6,134 bases of DNA from Flavobacteriales bacterium (GTDB taxonomy: Bacteria; Bacteroidota; Bacteroidia; Flavobacteriales; Flavobacteriaceae). Below, piece after piece: positions 1-6,134 of the stretch; position 1 is the stretch's first letter, and the number at the start of each line of letters is the position of its first letter. The notes under the pieces were generated by a model that was not told the origin of the DNA, made no database searches, and was given only the letters and a program-made list of their open reading frames with translations. A program made the position numbers and the translations under genes. The stretch lies in the NCBI GenBank assembly GCA_027003085.1, contig JALWYR010000104.1, forward strand, positions 1 to 6,134, written 5' to 3'.

Positions 1-120
1 GGCTTCGCCGCTCCGACAAGAAGACTCCGGTGCCGGCTTTACAAAAACCGGAGCGCCCGAGCCACATTGGAGCGGAGGGCCGGTTTCCCGAGCGCCCGAA
101 GGGCGCGAGGGACACGCCCA
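1..120. repeat. GC-rich non-coding segment with two hairpins and a repeated 10-mer
   Basis: This stretch upstream of the carboxylase gene is GC-rich and changes abruptly near 120 into A-rich sequence. It holds a 7-bp perfect inverted repeat (CTCCGGT at 25-31, ACCGGAG at 47-53). A second hairpin at 87-111 has arms GCGCCC (92-97) and GGGCGC (101-106), a GAA loop, and outer CCC/GGG arms separated by facing GA/GA bases. The 10-mer GAGCGCCCGA occurs at 51-60 and again at 90-99. An arm-like CGCTCCG at 9-15 can also pair with 49-55. One forward frame is open across it, but the translation is arginine- and alanine-rich and resembles no protein I know, so I read it as non-coding. It could be a dispersed intergenic palindromic repeat or the tail of a structured element that starts outside the window. 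Neither follows any hairpin with a T-run on the plus strand, so it does not look like a forward terminator. Confidence 0.5.
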
Positions 121-192
121 AAAAATAAAAATCACCGGCCGCTTTATGCATTGCGTCAAAATCCTTATCTTGGTGGAACAAACGGCTGCATT

Positions 193-1818
193 ATGGATAT
201 GAAGTTCAACCGGAACGAAGACCACAACAAACTCCTGGTTTCGCAGTTGCGTCAAAAACTGGCGCGCGTGGCCCTGGGAGGAGGAAAAAAACGCATCGAA
301 AAAGAACACGCCAAAGGCAAAATGACCGCCCGCGAACGCATTGCCTACCTGCTGGACGACGACCGTCCGCAACTGGAAATAGGGGCATTGGCCGGCGAAG
401 GTATGTATGAAGAACACGGCGGATGTCCGTCGGGCGGTGTGGTGGTCAAACTGGGCTACATCCACGGGCGCAAGGTCATCGTGGTGGCCAACGATGCCAC
501 GGTCAAAGCCGGCGCCTGGTTTCCCATTACGGCCAAGAAAAACCTGCGGGCCCAGGAAATAGCTATGGAAAACCGTATTCCCATCATCTACCTGGTGGAC
601 AGTGCGGGCGTTTACCTGCCCATGCAGGCCGAAGTGTTTCCCGACAAGGAACATTTCGGGCGCATTTTCCGCAACAACGCCGTGATGAGCCGGATGGGCA
701 TCGTGCAAATAGCCGCCGTGATGGGCAGTTGTGTGGCCGGCGGGGCTTACCTGCCCATTATGAGCGACGAGAGTTTGATTGTGGACAAAACCGGTAGTAT
801 TTTTTTGGCCGGCAGTTACTTGGTTAAATCGGCCATCGGCGAGGATGTGGACAACGAGACCCTGGGCGGTGCCACCACCCAAACCGCCATTTCGGGCGTG
901 GTGGACCACAAGGCGGCCAACGACCGCGAAGCGCTGGACAAAATCAGGCGTATTGTGCGTAAAATCAAGGAACCCGTGCGGGCGGGATTTAACCGCATCG
1001 AACCCCAAGCGCCGGCCCGCAAACCCGAAGATGTTTACGGACTGATACCCGTCAAACGCTCCGAACCCTACGATATGTATGAGGTTTTGGAAACGCTGGT
1101 GGATGCCGGCAGTTTCGATGAATACAAAGCCGATTACGGCAAAACCCTTATCACCGGCTATGCCCGCATCGACGGCTGGGCCGTGGCCATTGTGGCCAAT
1201 CAGCGCACGGTGGTGCGCAATGCCCGTGGCGAAATGCAAGTGGGCGGCGTCATCTATTCCGATTCGGCCGACAAGGCGGCCCGTTTTATCATGACGGCCA
1301 ACCAAAAAGGCATCCCGCTTGTTTTTTTGCAAGATGTTACGGGCTTTATGGTGGGCAGCCGTGCCGAACACGGCGGCATCATCAAGGACGGCGCCAAAAT
1401 GGTGCAAGCCGTAAGCAATTCCACGGTGCCCAAATTTACGGTGGTGGTGGGCAATTCCTACGGAGCGGGTAATTATGCCATGTGCGGCCGGGCCTACGAC
1501 CCGCGCTTTATGGTGGCCTGGCCTACGGCCGAAATTGCGGTGATGAGCGGCGCATCGGCATCGAAAGTGCTCCTGCAAATCGAAGAAGCCCGGCTCAAAA
1601 AACAAGGCAAAACCATCGACCCGGAAACCGAACGCAAACTGTTGGAAAACATCCAGCGAACCTATGACGAACAAATTTCGCCCTACTACGCCGCCGCGCG
1701 GCTTTGGGTGGACGCCATTATCGATCCCGTGGAAACCCGCCGGTGGATTTCCGAAGGCATCCAAACGGCCGACCACCGCCCACCGGAACCTTTTAATCCG
1801 GGTGTGATTCAGACGTGA
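193..1818 (+). CDS. Acyl-CoA carboxylase carboxyltransferase (beta) subunit, methylcrotonyl-CoA carboxylase type
   Basis: This 541-residue cytoplasmic protein is the carboxyltransferase subunit of a biotin-dependent acyl-CoA carboxylase. It would move a carboxyl group from carboxybiotin to an acyl-CoA. The two crotonase-fold halves are visible. The N-terminal half spans about residues 40-260, with DSAGVYLPMQAEVFP (136-150) and the glycine-rich GSCVAGGAYLP (178-188). The C-terminal half spans about 280-535, with QDVTGFMVG (380-388) and GNSYGAGNYAMCGRAY (420-435). The YLPxQxxVFPDxxHFGRxF pattern and the ending (SPYYAAARLWVDAIIDP) match the MCC beta group better than propionyl-CoA carboxylase beta. 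The substrate is inferred: branched-chain (leucine pathway) acyl-CoA is likely, and geranyl-CoA or another acyl-CoA is possible. No zinc-finger of the AccD kind is present, and the length fits the family. I chose ATG 193 because the 42 in-frame codons upstream, back to TTG 67, encode a basic non-conserved stretch. ATG 199 is also possible. No biotin carboxylase or biotin carrier gene is adjacent in the window; one could lie before position 1 or elsewhere. Confidence 0.93.
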   Translation: MDMKFNRNEDHNKLLVSQLRQKLARVALGGGKKRIEKEHAKGKMTARERIAYLLDDDRPQLEIGALAGEGMYEEHGGCPSGGVVVKLGYIHGRKVIVVANDATVKAGAWFPITAKKNLRAQEIAMENRIPIIYLVDSAGVYLPMQAEVFPDKEHFGRIFRNNAVMSRMGIVQIAAVMGSCVAGGAYLPIMSDESLIVDKTGSIFLAGSYLVKSAIGEDVDNETLGGATTQTAISGVVDHKAANDREALDKIRRIVRKIKEPVRAGFNRIEPQAPARKPEDVYGLIPVKRSEPYDMYEVLETLVDAGSFDEYKADYGKTLITGYARIDGWAVAIVANQRTVVRNARGEMQVGGVIYSDSADKAARFIMTANQKGIPLVFLQDVTGFMVGSRAEHGGIIKDGAKMVQAVSNSTVPKFTVVVGNSYGAGNYAMCGRAYDPRFMVAWPTAEIAVMSGASASKVLLQIEEARLKKQGKTIDPETERKLLENIQRTYDEQISPYYAAARLWVDAIIDPVETRRWISEGIQTADHRPPEPFNPGVIQT

Positions 1819-1841
1819 GTGGCGATGAACCTTTAACACAT

Positions 1842-1881
1842 AAAAAAACCGCCTCCGGTAACGAAGGCGGTTTTGTTTTTT
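1842..1881. terminator. Bidirectional rho-independent terminator between convergent genes
   Basis: A perfect 10-bp stem is formed by AAAACCGCCT (1845-1854) and AGGCGGTTTT (1865-1874) around a 10-base loop. A T-rich run follows on the plus strand (1871-1881, broken by one G at 1875). The A-run at 1842-1848 gives a T-run on the minus strand. It lies 23 bases after the carboxylase stop codon and 15 bases beyond the actF stop codon, so it can end both convergent transcripts. Confidence 0.93.
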
Positions 1882-1896
1882 GTAATTCCGGCACGC

Positions 1897-3093
1897 TTAG
1901 TGCGGAATATGATGGAATAAGCTTTCTTCCAAATACGGGTGGTTGACCGGCAGGATGTAGCGGCGCTTGGCCATGGCCGAGAACACGGCAAACATAAACA
2001 AGCCGGTAAAGCCGAGCAACATACCCAATTCGATCCAGCCGTAAACCGGATGCTTCATGGTTTCGGGATATACCATCAAATAGTGTTCGATGTATTTTCC
2101 TATCAGGAAAAAGACGGCGGCTGCACCCAAAACCTTGTAATTCTTGGCCCACCGGTTCCACAACAACATGGCAAAGGGGATGGCAAACGAGAATACGATA
2201 ACCGAAATGAACAAGGGTTCCGAAAATTCGAAACGACGGACAAAATAGTATTCGGTTTCTTCGGGAATGTTGCCATACCAAATCAGCATGTATTGGAAAT
2301 ACCAAGCATATCCGAACAGAATGGAGCCCATAAAAATGTATTTGGACAAATCATGCCAGTGCGAAGGATTGATAAACGGAAAATATCCTTGGCGGTATAA
2401 ATAAATGATAATTAGAATGATTACCGCCGCCGAGTGCACAAAAGCCGAGATGATTTCCTTGACCGGGAAAATGGTGCTATACCACAGCGGAGCCACGGTC
2501 ATCATCCAATCCATCGAGGCGAAGATAAAGGTCAATGCAAAACTGAAAATATAAACGCGGGAATAGTATCGCGATTTATTGAAATAGACCAGTGCATTGT
2601 CCTTATCGTTGTCTTCTTTTTTGGAAAGATTAAGCAGGACTTTGATGGTCAGATACCAAACAATAAAATAGACGAACAAACGCACAACAAAGAACGTAAG
2701 GTTCAAATAAGGCGCTTTGTGGTGCAAATGATGGGCGATGAATTTATATTCTTCGCCGAAATGTTTCACCGGATCCGACCAGGGATACAACACTTTGACG
2801 CCCAGCGTTACAATAATGAGCATAAACACAAAGCCGTAGAGCAGGTAATTGGTCATGCTTTCGGGCACACGCTTAAAGGCGGCCGACCATCCGGCTTCGG
2901 TGATGTATTGAATGGACATCCAAAAAGCGGCCCCTAGCGCCAACGACAAAAAGAAATAGTTATGCACCAGCAGCGACGACCATGCACGTTCCTTATCGGT
3001 AAAAAAGGCGGCCACTCCGGCAAGCAAGCCGATAAGTATCAGGACCAAACTAATGGTTTTCAGTTTTTTGGTAAACACAAATTGACGTTCCAT
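1897..3093 (-). CDS. actF: Alternative Complex III membrane subunit ActF (quinol:cytochrome c oxidoreductase, NrfD-like subunit 2)
   Basis: This 398-residue polytopic inner-membrane protein is the second large membrane subunit of ACIII. It pairs with ActC in the membrane and has been proposed to help in energy coupling. Ten hydrophobic segments are visible at about 10-31, 40-63, 82-104, 133-155, 180-203, 213-234, 249-273, 290-312, 320-340 and 351-374, which matches the family topology. Family-like stretches include HHKAPYLN (124-131), SMDWMMTVAPLWYSTIF (193-209), the HWHDLSKYIF region (245-254) just before helix 7, and the C-terminal HPYLEESL (385-392). The ATG lies 6 bases after the actE stop without an evident Shine-Dalgarno site. 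It is the last gene of the operon: the stop codon is followed only by the shared terminator. Loop 120-125 and the last six residues are rich in histidine. The assignment rests on sequence pattern, topology and gene order together. Confidence 0.93.
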   Translation of the reverse strand: MERQFVFTKKLKTISLVLILIGLLAGVAAFFTDKERAWSSLLVHNYFFLSLALGAAFWMSIQYITEAGWSAAFKRVPESMTNYLLYGFVFMLIIVTLGVKVLYPWSDPVKHFGEEYKFIAHHLHHKAPYLNLTFFVVRLFVYFIVWYLTIKVLLNLSKKEDNDKDNALVYFNKSRYYSRVYIFSFALTFIFASMDWMMTVAPLWYSTIFPVKEIISAFVHSAAVIILIIIYLYRQGYFPFINPSHWHDLSKYIFMGSILFGYAWYFQYMLIWYGNIPEETEYYFVRRFEFSEPLFISVIVFSFAIPFAMLLWNRWAKNYKVLGAAAVFFLIGKYIEHYLMVYPETMKHPVYGWIELGMLLGFTGLFMFAVFSAMAKRRYILPVNHPYLEESLFHHIPH

Positions 3094-3099
3094 AACTGC

Positions 3100-3681
3100 T
3101 TAATTTACTTTAAATCCGTTTTTGATGTAATGCACGATACGCCATCGGTCGGCGGGTTTGATTTGGCTGCCATGGGCGCCCATAATGGCTGAGCCCATGG
3201 TAATGACGTGATAGATTTCGCCATCGGGATAACCACGCACCAAATCCGTGTTCAGGTTGGCCGGCGGCACGTTGTAGAGCTTCATTTTGTAAAGCGTGTT
3301 TTTGTCGGCCGTGTTAAAGCCTTTGCCGTCTTTTCCGTGGCATACGGCACAGTAGATGTTATATTTTTGTTGCCCTATTTCCAAATTCTTTTTGGTTTTG
3401 GGAATGGGATTGACCAATTTTTCACCGGCGGCCTTGCGGTCGGCCAGTTTGTTTTTAAACGGATAGGGTTTTTTGCCACGTGCCACGGTACCTTCGGGCG
3501 GAACTTGAAGCGTTTTTCCGTCCTTGAACAAAGGATTCGTACTGTAACTTTCGTAGGCCTTGGAATAGTACATATCGAAATCACCCATAAAATCACGGAA
3601 AGGCTTTTCGGGGGTGTGATTACATGCACTCAAAAATCCCAGGCCCATCAGTAAGAGTATGATTTTTTTCATGACTTTCAT
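3100..3681 (-). CDS. actE: Alternative Complex III subunit ActE, monoheme cytochrome c lipoprotein
   Basis: This 193-residue c-type cytochrome is the monoheme subunit of ACIII. It is exported and lipid-anchored on the periplasmic face, where it takes part in electron transfer around ActA and ActB. A basic N-terminus (MKVMKK) and hydrophobic stretch lead to the lipobox LSAC, with Cys20 as the predicted lipidated residue. The single heme-binding motif CAVCH is at 111-115, followed by GKDGKG as in class I cytochromes. The distal ligand is most likely Met167 (SAIMGAHGSQI), with Met162 as an alternative. PADRWRIVHYIKNGF (176-190) is the usual C-terminal helix. The region between the lipobox and the heme domain (about 21-100) is long and polar, which is typical of ActE. 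The gene starts 3 bases after the actD stop. ATG at codon 4 is a less likely alternative start, since codon 1 keeps the same signal sequence. Confidence 0.93.
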   Translation of the reverse strand: MKVMKKIILLLMGLGFLSACNHTPEKPFRDFMGDFDMYYSKAYESYSTNPLFKDGKTLQVPPEGTVARGKKPYPFKNKLADRKAAGEKLVNPIPKTKKNLEIGQQKYNIYCAVCHGKDGKGFNTADKNTLYKMKLYNVPPANLNTDLVRGYPDGEIYHVITMGSAIMGAHGSQIKPADRWRIVHYIKNGFKVN

Positions 3682-3684
3682 TGT

Positions 3685-4185
3685 TTAAGCTTTCACTTCA
3701 ATTTCCTTCATATCGATAGCACCGGTTTCGCGGAAAATGCTTTCGGCTTTTTCCTTGGCGTCATCCGGAACCACCACCACAAATTTGTCCACATGCATAC
3801 CCGGATATTCAAAGGGCAATTCTTTCATGGGATATAATCGTTCCTGATGGAAAAAGGTCAATGTGGTCAAAACCACCACCGTGAGTACCATCAGCACGAA
3901 CAACAGGATAACAAACACCAGCGAAAAGCTAGGTTTTCCACCGATGTTGAGCGGATAATCGATCACAAAGGTATAAACCAATCCGGCCAATGTGCCGATA
4001 ACGGCCAGTACACCATACACAAAGGCCAGGAATTGAATATTGGAATGGATGTGCAATTTTTCGAAGAGTTCTTCGATCACAAAAGGCGTTACCACATCGT
4101 CCACTTTCACGTGGTCTTCGTTCATGCGGTCGATGCCGTTGAGCAATTTCACATCGTCGTCGTAAACACCTATGAACTTTTTCAT
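3685..4185 (-). CDS. actD: Alternative Complex III subunit ActD (DUF3341 family membrane protein)
   Basis: This 166-residue protein has two membrane-spanning segments (about 52-76 and 86-113) joined by a short loop, YPLNIGGKPSF (77-87). That loop is a hallmark of the DUF3341/ActD family. The N-terminal part (1-50) begins MKKFIGVYDDDVKLL and contains the TPFVIEELFEKL stretch (33-44). The C-terminal part (114-166) is soluble and contains FVVVVPDDAKEKAESIFRETGA (135-156), an alpha/beta pattern. The protein binds no known cofactor, and its role in ACIII is structural or unassigned. Its ATG overlaps the actC stop by four bases (ATGA, 4182-4185), so its translation is probably coupled to actC. Recognition relies on length, the two-helix topology, the loop and the position between actC and actE. 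Confidence 0.9.
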   Translation of the reverse strand: MKKFIGVYDDDVKLLNGIDRMNEDHVKVDDVVTPFVIEELFEKLHIHSNIQFLAFVYGVLAVIGTLAGLVYTFVIDYPLNIGGKPSFSLVFVILLFVLMVLTVVVLTTLTFFHQERLYPMKELPFEYPGMHVDKFVVVVPDDAKEKAESIFRETGAIDMKEIEVKA

Positions 4186-5600
4186 TTGACTAATTTTTTT
4201 TCGAAGATGTCATATACCGATGCTTCAACTGTGGTTTCGGTTTGACGTTTGGCTTGTTGTTTGAGTTCGTTCATGGCCATGATGGGCAGGTAACGCATAA
4301 AGAGCAATACGCCTACTCCGAACAGACCTATGGTACCCAAATAAATACCGATATCCACAATTGTAGGGGAATATTCGCCCCAGTTGGCCGGAAGGAAGTC
4401 CTGGGCCGTGGGCGGGATAACGATATTGTAACGTTCGAGCCACATGCCGATGTTGATAATAATGGAAATAATGAACAACCAAGTCAAATTACGGCGTACC
4501 TTTTTGAACCAGAAAAATTGCGGTACAATAGCGTTGAAAATAAACATGGCCCAATAAGGAACGGCATAATCACCGGTCAAATAGGATTCATTGAAAATAT
4601 AACCTTCGTAAATGTTAGACGAATACCAGGCAATAAACAATTCTATCAAATATGCCGAGCCCATGATCAAACTCACGAAGATGATAATACGGGCAATGGC
4701 ATCCAGGTGATCGTCGGTAACGTATTCGTGCAGTTTATAGACTTTCCGGATGATAATCATCAGGGTAAGCACCATGGCAAAACCGGAGAAAATAGCTCCC
4801 ACCACAAAGAAAGGCGGGAAGATGGTTTCGTGCCAACCCGGCAGCACCGATACCGAAAAGTCGGTGGATACGATGGAGTGTACCGAGATTACCAAGGGAG
4901 CAGCCAAGCCACCGAGAATAATCACTGCATCTTCAAAACGGCGCCAAGCTTTGAGCCGGCCCATAAAGCCGAAACTGAGGGCTGAAAATATCTTTTTCTT
5001 GATGCCGGTACTACGTTCGCGTATGGTGGCAAAGTCGGGAAGCATGCCCATATACCAGAACAGGAACGATGTGGTCAAGTAGGTGGTAATGGCCAATACG
5101 TCCCAAAGCAAGGGCGAGTCCCAGTTGACCCACAATCCGCGGCTGTTGGGCCCGTAAGGGAAAATGAAAAATTCATCCCACGGACGGCCAACGTGAATGG
5201 CCGGGAACAAACCGGCCGCCATAACGGCAAAAATGGTCATGGCTTCGGCCGCACGGTTGATGGATGTTCGCCACTTTTGACGCAATACCAACAGGAAAAT
5301 GGAAAAGGCCGTACCGGCATGACCGATACCAATCCACCATACAAAGTTGATAATGGCCCATCCCCAGGCGTTTTGGTTATTATTCCCCCACATACCGATA
5401 CCTTTGGCAATGGTCAGCGGGACATAATAACCCAAACCAATGGCCAAAAGAATGAAGAAAAAGATAAAGGCCGCCCACCACCATTTGGGCGCCGAATACC
5501 ACTTGGATTCCGACTCCTGGTGGCGAAGGATATCTTCGGTTATTTGGGTATAGGATTTATTTCCCAATATTAATTCACCCCGTACAGATTTTTTATACAT
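4182..5600 (-). CDS. actC: Alternative Complex III quinol-binding membrane subunit ActC (NrfD/PsrC family)
   Basis: This 472-residue inner-membrane protein is the NrfD-like subunit of ACIII, where menaquinol is thought to be oxidised close to the iron-sulfur clusters of ActB. Ten hydrophobic segments are visible at about 40-60, 79-106, 118-136, 164-187, 225-245, 259-285, 301-328, 346-364, 371-391 and 414-441. Strong family signatures are WWIGIGHAGTAFSI (88-101), AIHVGRPW (134-141), NWDSPLLWDVLAITTYL (159-175), SVHSIVSTDFSVSVLPGWH (239-257) and NIGMWLERYNIV (383-394). His136, Asp161, Asp167 and Asp247 fall in conserved stretches and are candidates for the quinol site or proton path; this is inferred, not shown. 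The N-terminal ILGNKSYTQITEDI fits the usual ActC start. The ATG lies 12 bases after actB with a weak AAAGG (5605-5609) only 4 bases ahead. Length is typical. Confidence 0.96.
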   Translation of the reverse strand: MYKKSVRGELILGNKSYTQITEDILRHQESESKWYSAPKWWWAAFIFFFILLAIGLGYYVPLTIAKGIGMWGNNNQNAWGWAIINFVWWIGIGHAGTAFSIFLLVLRQKWRTSINRAAEAMTIFAVMAAGLFPAIHVGRPWDEFFIFPYGPNSRGLWVNWDSPLLWDVLAITTYLTTSFLFWYMGMLPDFATIRERSTGIKKKIFSALSFGFMGRLKAWRRFEDAVIILGGLAAPLVISVHSIVSTDFSVSVLPGWHETIFPPFFVVGAIFSGFAMVLTLMIIIRKVYKLHEYVTDDHLDAIARIIIFVSLIMGSAYLIELFIAWYSSNIYEGYIFNESYLTGDYAVPYWAMFIFNAIVPQFFWFKKVRRNLTWLFIISIIINIGMWLERYNIVIPPTAQDFLPANWGEYSPTIVDIGIYLGTIGLFGVGVLLFMRYLPIMAMNELKQQAKRQTETTVEASVYDIFEKKLVK

Positions 5601-5612
5601 AATACCTTTGTT

Positions 5613-6134
5613 TTATGCTTTGTGATGTTCTCCGTGATTTGATTCATGCGATTCGGCTTCCAAACCGAAATCAAAATCCACATGTTCTTTGTTGCGAACC
5701 TTGGTCATATACACCACGCTGGGTAGCGTGTGCAGTTCTTCGAGCAAGCCGTAGGAACGGTCGTCGTCGAAGAGTTTTACGATGCGCGCATCGGGCATAT
5801 TGGTGTCGCCAAATACGATGGCACCCGTAGGACATGCCTGTTCACAAGCCAGTTGAATTTCGCCGTCTTTGAGTTGGCGTCCTTCGGCTTTGGCTTGTAG
5901 TTTACCGGCTTGGATGCGTTGAACACACATGGTACATTTTTCCACCACGCCGCGCTGACGAACCACCACGTCGGGGTTGAGCACCATGCGTTTGATTTCG
6001 TCGCCGAACAAATAGGGATAATCCCCGCCTTCGACAAAGTTGAACCAATTGAAACGGCGCACCTTGTACGGACAGTTGTTCATACAGTAGCGCGTACCGA
6101 TACAACGGTTGTAGGCCATACTGTTGAGCCCTTC
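5613..6134 (-). CDS. actB: Alternative Complex III iron-sulfur subunit ActB, C-terminal part (5' end outside window)
   Basis: The open frame continues past the window edge: the codons before the internal ATG at 6119 read EGLNS, so 173 C-terminal residues are seen and the true start lies beyond 6134. Full-length ActB is a large exported protein with a molybdopterin-oxidoreductase-like region and a ferredoxin-like region carrying one 3Fe-4S and three 4Fe-4S clusters. The part seen here is the end of the ferredoxin region. The first motif (counting from the window edge) is NRCIGTRYCMNNCPYKVRRF, with Cys11, Cys17 and Cys21 and a threonine (14) where a 4Fe-4S ferredoxin would have its second cysteine. 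The second is CTMC (67-70) with CEQACP (97-102). The tail ends in a histidine-rich stretch (HESNHGEHHKA). It would pass electrons between the quinol site in ActC and the heme subunits. It is the first of the operon genes visible here; actA is expected upstream, outside the window. Confidence 0.95.
   Translation of the reverse strand, partial: EGLNSMAYNRCIGTRYCMNNCPYKVRRFNWFNFVEGGDYPYLFGDEIKRMVLNPDVVVRQRGVVEKCTMCVQRIQAGKLQAKAEGRQLKDGEIQLACEQACPTGAIVFGDTNMPDARIVKLFDDDRSYGLLEELHTLPSVVYMTKVRNKEHVDFDFGLEAESHESNHGEHHKA

Noticed and set aside
87..111. GC-rich hairpin as a terminator for a gene to the left
   Set aside because: On the plus strand it is not followed by a T-run but by GACACGCCC and then A-rich sequence. 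On the minus strand the downstream side is GC-rich as well.
151..173. Possible Bacteroidota-type promoter: TTG at 151-153 and TATCTTGG at 166-173 (compare TAnnTTTG)
   Set aside because: The -7 element has one mismatch, and the 12-base gap to the TTG is shorter than the usual 17-23 or so. It is well placed before ATG 193 but not strong enough to report as a feature.
1793..2305. Minus-strand frame overlapping both the 3' end of actF and the terminator
   Set aside because: It runs through the terminator hairpin and into the antisense of the carboxylase gene. The actF frame is clearly the coding one here.
2434..2937. Open frame of 167 codons on the plus strand, opposite actF
   Set aside because: It is antisense to conserved actF coding sequence, has no family resemblance and no upstream signal.
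4182..4185. Four-base overlap of actC and actD as a possible frameshift or fusion
   Set aside because: It is the ordinary ATGA stop/start arrangement of coupled genes, and both proteins are complete and of normal length.
4242..4985. Open frame of 247 codons on the plus strand, opposite actC
   Set aside because: It lies entirely within the convincing actC gene on the other strand. Its translation is rich in His, Asn, Gly and Gln without any recognisable domain, as expected for the antisense of a membrane protein gene.
5613..5650. Histidine-rich end of ActB as a metal-binding site
   Set aside because: Short His-rich tails are common and poorly conserved; nothing else in the sequence supports a metal-handling role.

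Overview
The window looks like a chromosomal segment of a member of the Bacteroidota (Bacteroidetes). It carries the 3' part of an Alternative Complex III (ACIII) operon with Bacteroidota-like protein sequences and a lipoprotein cytochrome subunit. Gene starts mostly lack Shine-Dalgarno sites, which is usual in that phylum. The phylum call is an inference from protein family resemblance; no rRNA or other marker gene is present.

Layout. Positions 1-192 are non-coding, GC-rich over the first 120 bases, with two hairpins and a repeated 10-mer. Positions 193-1818 (+) encode a carboxyltransferase (beta) subunit of a biotin-dependent acyl-CoA carboxylase of the methylcrotonyl-CoA carboxylase type. 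A strong hairpin with T-runs on both strands follows at about 1842-1881 and probably terminates transcription from both sides. The rest, 1897-6134 (-), is a tightly packed run reading leftward: actB (5' end outside the window), actC, actD, actE and actF. The junctions are a 12-base gap, a 4-base overlap, a 3-base gap and a 6-base gap, so the genes are very probably co-transcribed and partly translationally coupled.

Function. ACIII is a quinol:electron-acceptor oxidoreductase of the inner membrane that replaces the cytochrome bc1 complex. ActB (iron-sulfur protein) sits on the periplasmic side with the multiheme ActA, which is not in the window. ActC and ActF are ten-helix NrfD-like membrane subunits, ActC being the one associated with quinol oxidation. 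ActD is a two-helix membrane subunit and ActE a lipid-anchored monoheme cytochrome c. The operon ends directly after actF at the shared terminator. The cytochrome oxidase genes (coxB/coxA) often found downstream of actF in related organisms are therefore not attached here. The carboxylase gene is a convergent neighbour with no evident functional link to ACIII.

Nothing in the window looks like a previously undescribed system. The points most worth a second look are the structured GC-rich segment upstream of the carboxylase gene, the missing oxidase genes, and the composition difference between the two transcription units.
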